Shown piece by piece: positions 44,634 to 54,089 of a stretch of DNA of 64,000 nucleotides. Origin of the DNA: Furcasterigmium furcatum. Lineage: Eukaryota; Ascomycota; Sordariomycetes; Glomerellales; Plectosphaerellaceae. Position 1 is the stretch's first letter, and the number at the start of each line of letters is the position of its first letter. The position numbers and the translations under genes were made by a program. The notes beneath the pieces are model-generated. The model searched no databases, was not told the origin of the DNA, and was given only the letters and a program-made list of their open reading frames with translations. The DNA lies in NCBI GenBank assembly GCA_001599815.1, contig BCIA01000007.1:744001-808000 (forward strand). The letters are read 5' to 3'.

Positions 44634-45700
44634 TTATGCCGTCTTGGAACCAAGCCTCCATCCCTCAAGCTCCGTTGCATTGTTATAGGCAGCCAGGTCG
44701 ACATAGTGAACCTGGCGCACACCTCCCCGGCCAAACTCTTCTCCGGTGATGTTGAGAAGCGTCAACGAGGTGGTCGAGGTGTTGGATGCGAGGAGGCCGG
44801 GGAACGCCTCGTCGATGAGCTCGAAAACTTGGCCGGGCGTGTAGAAGTCCTCTCCCTTGGACTCGATCTCGTCCTTGAAGAACTGGACGTAGCTCCGAGA
44901 ATGGTCCAGGTCGGCCGAAGGCCCGAAGCCCTCCAGGGTCAGGGAATGTCCGGGAATGATCTTCTTCGGGGCGAGGCTTTCGATAAAGTCGAGTGTAGAC
45001 AGCCAGGCATCAGTCAGCGCAGGTGAGAGGAGGTCCGCCAGCCATAGATGAACCGTGTGGCTGTAGACCGAGTCGCCGGCGATGAGCGTGGAAATCGAAG
45101 GGATCCAGAAGAGTGTCTCGTCGATAGTGTCGGCAACAAGGGGGCTGATGAGATGGATCGGCTCGGTCTCGTCGCCCGGGAGCGTGACGAACGTGAAGTC
45201 GTAAGGAGCAGGGATAGCAGGTGCGTCGACGACGGTGTCATCACCCAGTATAGCCTTCCAGGTGGCAATCTGTATGCCCGAGCAGGTTAGCTATGGATGA
45301 ATCCGAGATGAGGACTGGGGGACTCCATCTGAATAACCTTTTGTTCGACCTCGTTCTCGATCAACGCAACGGCTCGAGAGTTTGCGTAGAACTTTGTCTC
45401 CGGGAACCGGGCGAGGAAGGCGGCGCCGCTCAGATAATGATCAGGGTGGAAATGGGTTGAAAATGCTGCGACAAGGGGCTTGTCAGTGGTATTAGCCACC
45501 CAGTCAGCCAGCGCGACGGCTTGCGGGACCGCAAGTGGCAGATCAATAACCATCGCAGCCTCCGAGCCAATGATCAGAGATGATACCATGTCCAGCGATG
45601 GTCCGGGGTTGATGAAGCTCTCGACTCGGAGTCTGTTTGCACAGGTTGCTGAGGCGAGGCCGGCGTAAGCCATGGCTACGAGACCGCGTTGGATCATCAT
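44634..45700 (-). CDS. secreted metallo-beta-lactamase fold hydrolase
   Basis: Exons 45338-45700 and 44634-45269 (complement) give 332 residues. I start at the tandem Met (45700) because it begins a signal peptide (RGLVAMAYAGLASATC). The zinc motif is STHFHPDHYLSG (H-x-H-x-D-H) near residue 85. Further ligand regions are LIAGDSVYSH and PKKIIPGHS, so the fold is complete. The sequence is of the stand-alone hydrolase type, not a glyoxalase II or RNase Z. It probably cleaves an ester, lactone or amide outside the cell. The intron donor GTTATT (45337) is unusual, and a GTCGAA donor 12 bp earlier would also keep the frame. Confidence 0.8.
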
Positions 45701-47009
45701 GCTCGGACAAGTTTCTGTGAAGAAGTGTTGAAGATGAGAGTGGGTTGATGAAGGTGTATTCGTGAACAGCTTTGGTATTGAGCTGCTGTACCTTTGATCT
45801 AAATACCCTTCTTCGGGAATCCTCAAGTCTTGCGAGTCATTGCCCTTGTCCATCTTTTTCATCCCGGATACCCATCACGACATATCGGCAGAGTGCGGGA
45901 TGCCGTCGCGGCATCGGGGTGGGGTGGGATGGGATGGGATCGTGGTGTTTATTAAGCGCTGCTGTAAGTATCTAAGCTTAGCCTGGTGGGATAACGGAGA
46001 TGAAGCCACGGCGTGAGCGGACCGCACGGTGCCTTTGTCATGAAAAGCCGGAAGAATTCCGGTGTCAGACATCCATTGGCCGTGAGCCTTTTGGGAGGTT
46101 CGGTGGGATTTTCTCAGGTCAACTCAGAGAAAGCCGACATTCAAGCGACAACATCAGGAGCAGTGTCTTGTCAATGTATCAAGATTCGCCCACCCAACAC
46201 ATCTAGAGATACGACACCGGCGTTCGTGTAAGTCCATCCCAACTCTTTCACCAATTGTCGACGACCGTACAAACAAGGTCACCGTATGGCTTGCGAGAAG
46301 GCATTAAAAGCGGACGGGCAAAACAGACTTTTAGTAGCCACAAATAGGTTTTCCGTTGACCATTCGCTTATCTCAGGTTGTTTAGACGAAGAGAGAAGAC
46401 TTTTTGAATGATCTGAGGCTGAATGTACAAGAATTGAGTTAGCCAACTTCCCAATCATCCATTTTACGATCTATTTAGTATCCTCACTTTACAGAGGAGG
46501 CAGGCGTATACATGGTGTATATGAGGCGATCGCTTCTTGAAATTAGAGCCTAATGGTAAGCAATGCGGCCCTCTCCAGGGTGAGGGCAATGCATGGAACT
46601 CTTCGCACGGGAAACTGGTGCCAAGGGCACAACCAGTAGCGGAGTGCAGAGGTTCCAGCAGTTGAAATCATAAATGTACCGGAGCTGTGCCTCTGAAAAC
46701 TGGCCGGAGTCCTTTAAATAATACCAAGAGCTCTCTCTCTCAAGTCCCAACCATCCTTTCGCCCGCCACGTTCGCGGTCAGCATGATGAGGTAGGGGATG
46801 GAATCTTTCTATCTGCACTTGACTTGGGCGGCGGTGCAAACACGCGAGAATAAGGACCCGCCGCCCATCAAAGTTGCGGTGATCGATCTGGTGGCGTCCC
46901 AGACAAGCAATGGCCATGGATTTTCCAAGACTCGCGCTGAGAAGCTTCGGCCTTGGTTCGCTCCAGGGACTTCTTAAGTGGGTTGGTGGGTAAGAGTTGA
47001 AACGACAAG

Positions 47010-47590
47010 GCGAGGCGATGACGTTGGCCACGGCTGTAGCGGGCGTGCACCCCTGATCAGCCTGCCGCCGCCAGTTCTTACCGTTTCTTGGCTCATTTTC
47101 CATGTCGTCCATAGTGACCTGGTCAAGTGGGGGACAAAATAAAGGACCGCTTTCTGAGAGCGCTGTTTCAACAGAACCGACGAGAACTCGATTGGATTCT
47201 CTCCAAAACAACTCAAAGTTCGACAGGGTATACTTTCACTTCTTGTGAATCGAATGGTGCAAATATTTCTTTGAATTCTTCGAGTCACTTTGCTGAAATC
47301 GGAGGTTGAAAGTCGAGTGTCCCTTTTGAGACCGGCCTATTATTTTGTCCCCCACTTGCTGGTGTCTGAGTAGCCTTACTACCAGCAATGCATGGCGTTT
47401 GTGCCACAACGGGTGATGGCATAGACGCTGCTGAGATGCCGGGCACTTCCTCATTCTATGGGGTTGCCGGCCGTTTCTTGTCCATAACCACCTTTGCTTG
47501 GGTCCCTCGTAATCTTGAAATGGTCAGTGGATCGACGCGGGCCTTGCCGGCGCGTCGAAAACGTACAGTCCAGCTGGTCTCACAACGCAT
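47010..47590. repeat. decayed dispersed repeat, copy A (interrupted by a MITE-like element)
   Basis: It shares with copy B three blocks in the same order and orientation: CCGCCGCCAGTT...TTCTTGGCTCATTTT (A at about 47061-47098), then after the inserted element GTGTCTGAGTAGCCTTA to TTTGCTTGGGTCCCTCGTAA (47361-47513), then GGCGCGTCGAAAACGTACAG (about 47549-47568). On the minus strand it gives peptide-like readings shared by both copies (ITRDPSKGGY, LWHKR), so the source may have been a gene. Confidence 0.7.
47119..47363. mobile_element. MITE-like element, 235 bp, with 19 bp terminal inverted repeats and 5 bp target duplication
   Basis: The element runs from 47124 to 47358. Its left end CAAGTGGGGGACAAAATAA is matched exactly by the reverse complement of its right end. 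CTGGT lies directly outside both ends (47119-47123 and 47359-47363). Copy B of the host repeat has no insertion at the matching place, which gives a natural empty site. The interior has no coding capacity, so it is non-autonomous. The superfamily is not clear from a 5 bp duplication. Confidence 0.8.
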
Positions 47591-48029
47591 TTGTTGAATA
47601 TATTGAATGCGCCCTCAACACCATAAAAATTATCGCCAGATTGATGACAAAGAGATAGCGATGATCGAGCCACGGTTGGCAGCCGACATCGGCTTGGCAC
47701 CAGCGCCACGATCCAGCCAGCAGGGGCTGGAAACCCACGTGTGCAAACTGGTCGCTGCTTGGCTGCTTCTGCCCACTGTCGTCACAGATAGATCATAGAG
47801 AGGACAGGCAGGACATTGAGATGGGCGGCCGACCTTAGATTGGCGGTCCCGCTGTCGTAATTACAAGCTTCCTCCAACCGCAAAATCTCAGACTTGGCTT
47901 TTATGGAGCTGATCGGCTGAAGCCGCCATCTTGACTGGCCGCGCTGATACAGCCCAATTTTCCGAGATGCACCTACGACCTGGAAATGCCCAGGTGTTGG
48001 CAGAAGGTGGGTCGCAGCCAACTGGCATG

Positions 48030-48425
48030 GACTTTGTTCCTCCACTCGGGTGACGTTGTTGGCGATGGACGGTTCCAGCGGGCGTGGCCCGTGTGGTGGC
48101 GCGGGAGGGCGCCGGTCACCCCTGAAAGCCCGCCGCCAGTTTACCGCTTCTTGGCTCATTTTTAGGTGCCTGTATGTCACAAATTGACCCGGGCCGGTGT
48201 CCAAGTAGCCTTATCAGGATGGCATACTAGTAATCGCGTTTGTGCCACAAAGGATGGCGTACACGCTGCTGGATACCGGGCACTCACTCATATTCCATTG
48301 AGGTGTTGGTCGTTTCTCGTTCATAACCACCTTTGCTTGGGTCCCTCGTAATCTCGATTCGCTCTATGGCGAGTGGCCTAGGCCCTGACAGGGGCGTCGT
48401 CGAAAACGTCCAGTTCGATGCCCTG
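48030..48425. repeat. decayed dispersed repeat, copy B (uninterrupted)
   Basis: It is in the same orientation as copy A and about 1 kb downstream. Matching blocks lie at about 48128-48163, 48195-48355 and 48395-48412. The copies differ by many substitutions and by small insertions (for example about 17 extra bases near 48090), so the duplication is old. Confidence 0.7.
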
Positions 48426-48869
48426 GGGTTCAACCCCCACCTGTCCCGCTACTACTAGCACGCGCACTGTGTACTTGCCTTTGCCGTCGCGCAAGATGAA
48501 GCCCAACTCGCCCATCCCCTATCTTTGCTCGACTGACTTTTTTCGGATCTGGTCAGCTCCCTCACACGCGCACTATGTACCATCCCGCCAACGCTAAAAA
48601 TGAGGCCCTCCCAACCCCTGTCTCGCCCGTGTCCGCCAAATGACGACCCTGCCACCCCCTGGTCTGTCGCGCGCCGCATCTTGGCCACGACCGACTTTTT
48701 TCCTTGAATCTCGCGAGGTAGGCTGCCACTTGCAATCCGATCCCATTCAAGCTTCACGTCTGCCCCGCCCGGTTCGTTCTTGATCGATCCATCGAGCCTC
48801 GCATCACCCGCTGCGACGACAGCCAGCCAGCCCGCGCCGCCGCCGCCGAGCATCATCCAGCCCGTCACG

Positions 48870-50102
48870 ATGGGGGCCAGCGAACAGACGAACGACGCGA
48901 CCGAGCTGGGGAACCTGAACGGGAACAAGCGCGACGAGGAAAATGAGTCCCTGCTGCAGGAGCACGAGTCCGACCACGAGGCCGACGGCCAGGTCTTCGA
49001 GAAGGTCAAGGAGCCGGAGCAGCAGTCGATGAAGGTGACCGTCATCTGGATGGCCGTCAACATCATCGCGACGGTTCTGATTGTAGGAACACCCGATTGA
49101 TGATGATTATACCGTTTGGCTGACAATCGTGTCCAGGTCTTCACCAACAAGGCCATCTTCGAGGACAAGTCCCTCAAGTTCATCCAGATCAGCTTCGCGG
49201 CCTTCCACTTCTTCGTCACCTTCCTCGCCCTCTACGTCCTGTCGCTGGACCGCTTCGCCTTCTTCGAGCCGAAGCACGCCTCGATAACCCAGATGATCCC
49301 GCTGTCCATCGCCATGGCCCTCAACGTCATCTTCCCGAACCTCTCGCTGGCCTTCTCCACCGTCACCTTCTACCAGATCGCGCGCATCCTGCTCACGCCC
49401 TGCGTCGCCGTCCTCGACTACATCCTCTACAGGGTCACCATGCCCATCCCCGCCGCCCTGGCCCTCGTCCCCGCCTGCCTCGGCGTCGGCATGGTGTCGT
49501 ACTACGACTCGAGACCCTCGGCCGACGCCAAGGTCAAGACGACCACGAGCCTCGGCGTCATCTTCGCGCTCACCGGCGTCTTCTTCTCGTCCCTCTACAC
49601 CGTCTGGATCTCCGCGTTCCGCCGGAAGCTCAATATCTCCAGCATGCAGCTGCTGCTGAACCAGGCGCCCCTCTCGGCCTTCCTGCTCCTTTACGCAATT
49701 CCCATCGTCGACACGTTCCCCGTCTGGACCCAGGTCCCCTTCAGCCGCTGGTTCCTCATCCTCCTCGTAAGTTCAAGCGTTCCACCTGAAGCGATGCCGC
49801 CCCCGCTGACCTCCCCCCAGTCCGGCGCCCTCGCCGTCCTCATCAACGTCTCCCAGTTCTTCATCATCGCGCAGTCGGGGCCCGTCTCCAGCACGGTGGT
49901 GGGCCACAGCAAGACGTGCATCATCGTCATCCTGGGGTGGCTCTCCTCGGGGCGAACCGTGGCGGACATGTGCGTCGTCGGTCTGCTGTTAGCCCTCGCA
50001 GGCATCTTCGCGTAAGTCCGACGTGCTCATTTCCCCCTCACGTGTTTTAGGGGCTAACCCCGGCGCAGGTACTCCGTGATCATCATAAAGAAGAAGAAGT
50101 AA
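48870..50102 (+). CDS. DMT/TPT-family nucleotide-sugar transporter (SLC35-like)
   Basis: Exons 48870-49082, 49137-49766, 49821-50011 and 50069-50102 give 355 residues. A polar N-terminus of about 55 residues is followed by ten hydrophobic segments, starting VTVIWMAVNIIATVLIVFTN. The family pattern N-K-A-I-F-x-x-x-x-x-F (in FTNKAIFEDKSLKF) and NLSLAFSTVTFYQIARILLTP are typical of TPT-type transporters, and GHSKTCIIVILGW matches the last repeat. The C-terminus is IIIKKKK, a dilysine ER-retrieval signal, contributed by a 34 bp last exon. It should exchange a nucleotide sugar for a nucleoside monophosphate across an ER or early Golgi membrane. The substrate is not readable, but the next genes make UDP-rhamnose. 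I start at the ATG at 48870; no Met lies upstream in frame. Confidence 0.85.
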
Positions 50103-50482
50103 AGGGCCGGTCAATTGGGTATTGGCGGGCTTGTGGGTGGGCAGACGCATTTCCTCGGAGCTGACATGATTTGGCTTGGCTGGCTCGGCGTTAAGTTCCA
50201 TCGGCGGATAGAACGTGATTATAGAGTGTACTGTAATGTCTCCACGGCGGTAATATACTTTGACATGTTTTCGTTGCGCGTCGGTTTCGAGTTCGATGCG
50301 CCACGGCTTTTAAGCCACATCCATTATTCCAACGACATGGCTGCAGCACCTGCGGTCTAACACTCGTAGAGAACAACGTCCAGCGGAAAGTCTTCGCCCG
50401 AGAGAGCGTATTACTAGGGTGGAGGAGTCCCCGAAGAAAGACTAGATACAAGCTGAACTCTGCCCTTGCTGCCCCTGACCCC

Positions 50483-51777
50483 TCACGACGCCTCGTCAGT
50501 GATGGGCTCGTGGTCCTCCCTGATATCCTTGTTGACGATGACAGGGAAGGGGCTCAGAGCGGCCTCGATGTCACCCCACCAACTGTTGCCGAACTGCTTG
50601 TACCAGTCGACGGTGACGCGCAGGCCCTTCTCGAAGGGGGTGTTCTGGACCCAGCCGAGGCCCTTGAGCTTGGTGGCGTCCACTGCGTACCTGTGGTCGT
50701 TGAACGGCCTGTCGTGCGTGTACTTGATCCACTCCTTGTGGCCGTCGGCGCTCTCGATGCCCATGACGGCGAAGAGGCGGTGACACAGCTCGAGGTTGGA
50801 GATCTCGTCCGCGGAGCCCACGTTGTAGGTCTGGCCGATCTCGCCCTTGTGCAGGATGGTGTCGAAGGCGTCGCACGCGTCGCCGGCGAATAGGTACCGG
50901 CGCGTGGGGCTGCCGTCGCCGTGGAGGACGACGGGGCGGCCGCGGTGGAGCAGCGAGGCGAACTTGGGGATGATCTCTGATGCACGTGTTAGCATACCGG
51001 TGTGGAACAGATACCTGAGGGAGCGGGAGGAGACTGACTTTCCGGGAACTGGTGCGGCCCGTAGACGTTGTTACTCCGGACGATGATGACGGGGAGCTTG
51101 AAGCTCTGCTGATAGGAGTGGATGATCATCTCTGCGGCGGCCTTGCTGGCGGCGTAGGGGTTGGTCGGTGCCAGGATAGCACCCTCGAGCAGGTCGTTGT
51201 CATCGTCGCCGACCTCGCCGTAGACCTCGTCCGTGGAGATGTGGATGAAGCGCGCGATGCCGACCTTCTTCGCGCACTCGACGAGGACGTGGGTGCCGTA
51301 GATGTTGTTATAAGTGAAGCCGTATGAGTTGCCGAAGCTCAGGTCGACGTGGGACTGCGCGGCAAAATGGAAGATGGTATCGATCTTGTAGCGCTCGAGG
51401 CAGTCGATGACCTCGGTGGGGTTTGTGATGTCGCCCTGGTAGAAGCTGAAGTTGCGCTTCTCGTTGAGGGCGCGGGTGTTGTTTAGTGAGGCGCAGTAGT
51501 CGAGCTTATCGAAAGAGACAATATTGTACGCATCGGGATACGTGATGGTCAGATGTCTCACAAACCACGATGCACTGTCTGCGTGTTAGTACATCCAACC
51601 CATAATGCGGCTGGTTAAGTTGTCCAGCGCATAAGTAGTCGGTGGTGGGAGGTCTCACATGAACCCCGCGCCGCCAGTGATCATGATATTCTTGACATCT
51701 GACCGAGGCTCGAATTTCGTGCTGCCCGTCAGGATAGGGGCCTTTTGCCACACATCGCCGTCATTGTGCCACTGCAT
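50483..51777 (-). CDS. NDP-glucose 4,6-dehydratase (UDP-rhamnose pathway, first step)
   Basis: Exons 51659-51777, 51039-51574 and 50483-50976 (complement) give 382 residues. It is an extended short-chain dehydrogenase/reductase: the NAD motif GGAGFIA near residue 36 is completed across intron 1, FHFAAQSHVD follows, then STDEVYGE with the catalytic Thr-Asp-Glu, and the YAASK (Y-x-x-x-K) pair. RSNNVYGPHQFPEK and RRYLFAGDACDA are characteristic of the RmlB group. It removes water from NDP-glucose to give NDP-4-keto-6-deoxyglucose. In a eukaryote with the epimerase/reductase found at 54090 the substrate is most likely UDP-glucose. It is divergent from the DUF5672 gene with 856 bp between. Confidence 0.9.
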
Positions 51778-52633
51778 CGTGGTTAGGGAGCAACGCTCAG
51801 GTTAAGGTTTAGTGGTGTAAGTAGGATCTCGTCCGTCGTCGGCCGCAAACGAGTGAGCGCGCAGAAGTTTTAGGGGAGCCGGAAAAGTACAGAAGAAAGA
51901 AACTTGCCGCGCTGCAAAGGTGAGCCGTCCCGATCAGGGTCGAGCTCCCCCTGGCTGGCGTGATCTGTTTCCGGCCCAACACGATGGATACAGAACATCA
52001 CCAACCGCTTCAGGTGAGCAGGACAGGCCAGGCCAGGCACAGGCACAGCCTCACAGACACACTCAAACAGGAAGTCTGGTTGGTACTCTGCACAGTATCT
52101 GCTTTTACAGTGTACATAGGCCCGGGTGCTGGCTGCATCCAGCATAGCGTCATCTCAGCGGGTGCTTAATCTACCAACTGCCAATCTGTCGATGATTTGC
52201 GCCAGCCCTGCCTCGCCGGCACGGTAATCGTCGCTTGCCGGGGGCTGTGCTTGGCTTCCTTGGTTTGCTTGGCCCCTTGGCCCGTATTCACCACACCAAC
52301 TGACTGACGACGTGACAGGGGTCGGAGCAGGGATCTGCCACGCCGTCTTACTCGTGATTGTCGTGCTAGTCTCTGCGGCCATGGAGCCGGCTGAACCTTG
52401 GAACGCGCAAACCAAACGCGTCCTTCAGGGGCTTCCGGTTCGCCCCCTTGCCTTGCTTGCCCCCCTCCAGCGCTGGCATCCCTCGAATCTTGGCTTGGCC
52501 GTAATCCTGCATCTTATCCTGTCATCACCGAAAAAATATCATCCCCTGCTTTCGCATTTCGAGACCCGATCCAGCGAGTGAACGGGGTCCCGTCAACCTT
52601 CTTCATTCAGCGTCAGCCAGACCGCCAGCAAAG
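51778..52633. promoter_or_regulatory. divergent promoter, 4,6-dehydratase / DUF5672 protein
   Basis: There is no gene. The layout would allow common control of two genes of the proposed rhamnose group. No specific factor site is recognised. Confidence 0.4.
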
Positions 52634-53557
52634 ATGAAGATCCCGCCCACCCGCGTGCTGGTCTTCGCAGCGGCGTCGCTGGTGTTCGTGTGGACGGTCG
52701 CCCTGACGTTTCGAGACCAAGTAATCGACAACTTCCGAGGGAGCACAAGTCAGCCGACTCCCGCCGCGGGGCAAACGACCTACAACGTCACCCCGACGGT
52801 GACCATCACAGACAAGGCCGCCGTCATCATCGACACGCAATACACGCCGCGCCTGATCCCCCTCATCCTCCACTACCGCGCCGTCCTCGGCCAGTCGTGG
52901 CCCATCGTCTTCTTCACCTCCCAGACGACGTACGACGAGCACTTCTCCATCGACCCGAACGCGGTCAACATCTCGGCCATCTGGCAACGGACCGTCGCCG
53001 AGGGCGGCATCGACGTGCGCATCATCCCCACAAAGTTCGACCTCACCCAGCGCGAGGGCGTCAACATCTTCCTGGCCGACCGGTTCGTCTGGGAGCAGCT
53101 CGCGCCCGCCGACAAGGTGCTCGTCTTCCAGGCCGACGCCATGATCTGCGGCAACTCGCGCTACCACCTCGACGACTTCCTCGAGTTCGACTTCATCGGC
53201 GCCATGTTCCGCCAGTCGCGCCACCGCTACAACGGCGGCCTGTCCCTGCGCAACCGCAACATGATGATGGACATACTCAACGAGGGCCGCAACTGGAAGG
53301 AGGAGAGCGAGGCCGGCACGTGGAAGGAGGGCGGCGAGGACGTCTGGTTCTCCGAGCTCATCGAGAAGCGCGGCGGCAAGATGCCCGAGTGGGAGGACGC
53401 GCGCAAGTTCTCGCTCGAGTACAACTGGCAGGTCGACATGGAGAAGGAGCCCATGGGCTACCACAAGGTGCACAAGAACACGCCCGACAAGATCGCGGAA
53501 ATCCGGACCTGGTGTCCCGAGATCGATCTTGCGGCGGCGGGCAAGCTAAAAGGCTAA
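52634..53557 (+). CDS. DUF5672 type II membrane protein, putative glycosyltransferase
   Basis: A single-exon gene of 307 residues. A short cytosolic start (MKIPPTR) and one membrane helix (VLVFAAASLVFVWTVALTF) place the rest in the Golgi or ER lumen. The DUF5672 domain follows: KAAVIIDTQYTPRLIPLILHY, WPIVFFTSQTTYDEHF, then KVLVFQADAMICGNS near residue 170, where Q-A-D could serve as the D-x-D-like nucleotide-sugar site. RHRYNGGLSLRNRNMMMDIL and GGEDVWFSELIEKRGG resemble the acceptor and catalytic region of GT-A enzymes. Its donor is not known from sequence; lying between the two UDP-rhamnose genes makes rhamnose the first candidate. Confidence 0.85.
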   Translation: MKIPPTRVLVFAAASLVFVWTVALTFRDQVIDNFRGSTSQPTPAAGQTTYNVTPTVTITDKAAVIIDTQYTPRLIPLILHYRAVLGQSWPIVFFTSQTTYDEHFSIDPNAVNISAIWQRTVAEGGIDVRIIPTKFDLTQREGVNIFLADRFVWEQLAPADKVLVFQADAMICGNSRYHLDDFLEFDFIGAMFRQSRHRYNGGLSLRNRNMMMDILNEGRNWKEESEAGTWKEGGEDVWFSELIEKRGGKMPEWEDARKFSLEYNWQVDMEKEPMGYHKVHKNTPDKIAEIRTWCPEIDLAAAGKLKG

Positions 53558-54089
53558 GCAAGCGAGCAAGCACGCGAGGAAAAGCCAAGTATTAATTAGC
53601 TCAGGGCCACATTGCTTGATGGCCACATTGCTGAGGTGTAATAATAATCTGTATGACCTAGACGCTCAACACGCTGTACTACCACCTGCTGTGCACTGTG
53701 TGGCGTACCGAGCCAGCGACCATATGGACCCGACTGCCGGGCTAGGTCGGCCGGTTTTCGAGCCCCTTTTCTGATGGAGCCACCTTTCAATTGCCACCTC
53801 GTGCTGCCACCACACTCACCGATCCTGCGAAATGAGTGGAGGTCCGCCCGTGCCACTCGTAAAATCCCCCTGAACGGCCGCCCGCCAACCAATTGGCCCA
53901 GGGGTCGCTGCAGTCTGGATTTATAAGGTGGGGGCGAGGGGTAGCTTCACCGCCCCCGAGCAGAGGAGGGGGAACCTCTCCCAAGACAAACCAATTCTCT
54001 CAATCCGAGACTATCTCCAGAGTTCTTGACACCAGAGTACCTGTTTTTGACTTCCCTGTTGTTCAATCACCACACTCCCCATCGCCATC
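53558..54089. promoter_or_regulatory. promoter of the epimerase/reductase gene
   Basis: No gene. CCAATTGG (a CCAAT box in both directions) is at 53889-53896, and TATAAG at 53922-53927 is about 165 bp before the start codon, followed by pyrimidine-rich sequence. Confidence 0.45.

Larger units (their letters stand above)
45701..48869. other. 3.2 kb repeat-bearing intergenic region
   Basis: No intact gene is supported. It contains two copies of a decayed repeat (47010-47590 and 48030-48425), an inverted-repeat element inserted in the first copy, and a diverged direct duplication (48459-48546 and 48564-48700) sharing CACGCGCACT(A/G)TGTAC and a CGACTGACTTTTTTC-like end. The duplication lies in the presumed promoter of the sugar-nucleotide transporter gene. 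Confidence 0.6.

Noticed and set aside
46714..47211. 165-codon minus-strand open frame
   Set aside because: It runs from the MITE-like element into the repeat copy and beyond; its first part is element sequence, so it cannot be an old gene. Part of it reflects the repeat's own past coding content.
47782..48204. 140-codon minus-strand open frame
   Set aside because: It overlaps repeat copy B and lacks family resemblance; kept as evidence that the repeat may be gene-derived, not as a gene.
48415..48445. GGGGTTCAACCCCC, like a tRNA T-arm
   Set aside because: No acceptor stem, D-arm or anticodon arm can be built around it.
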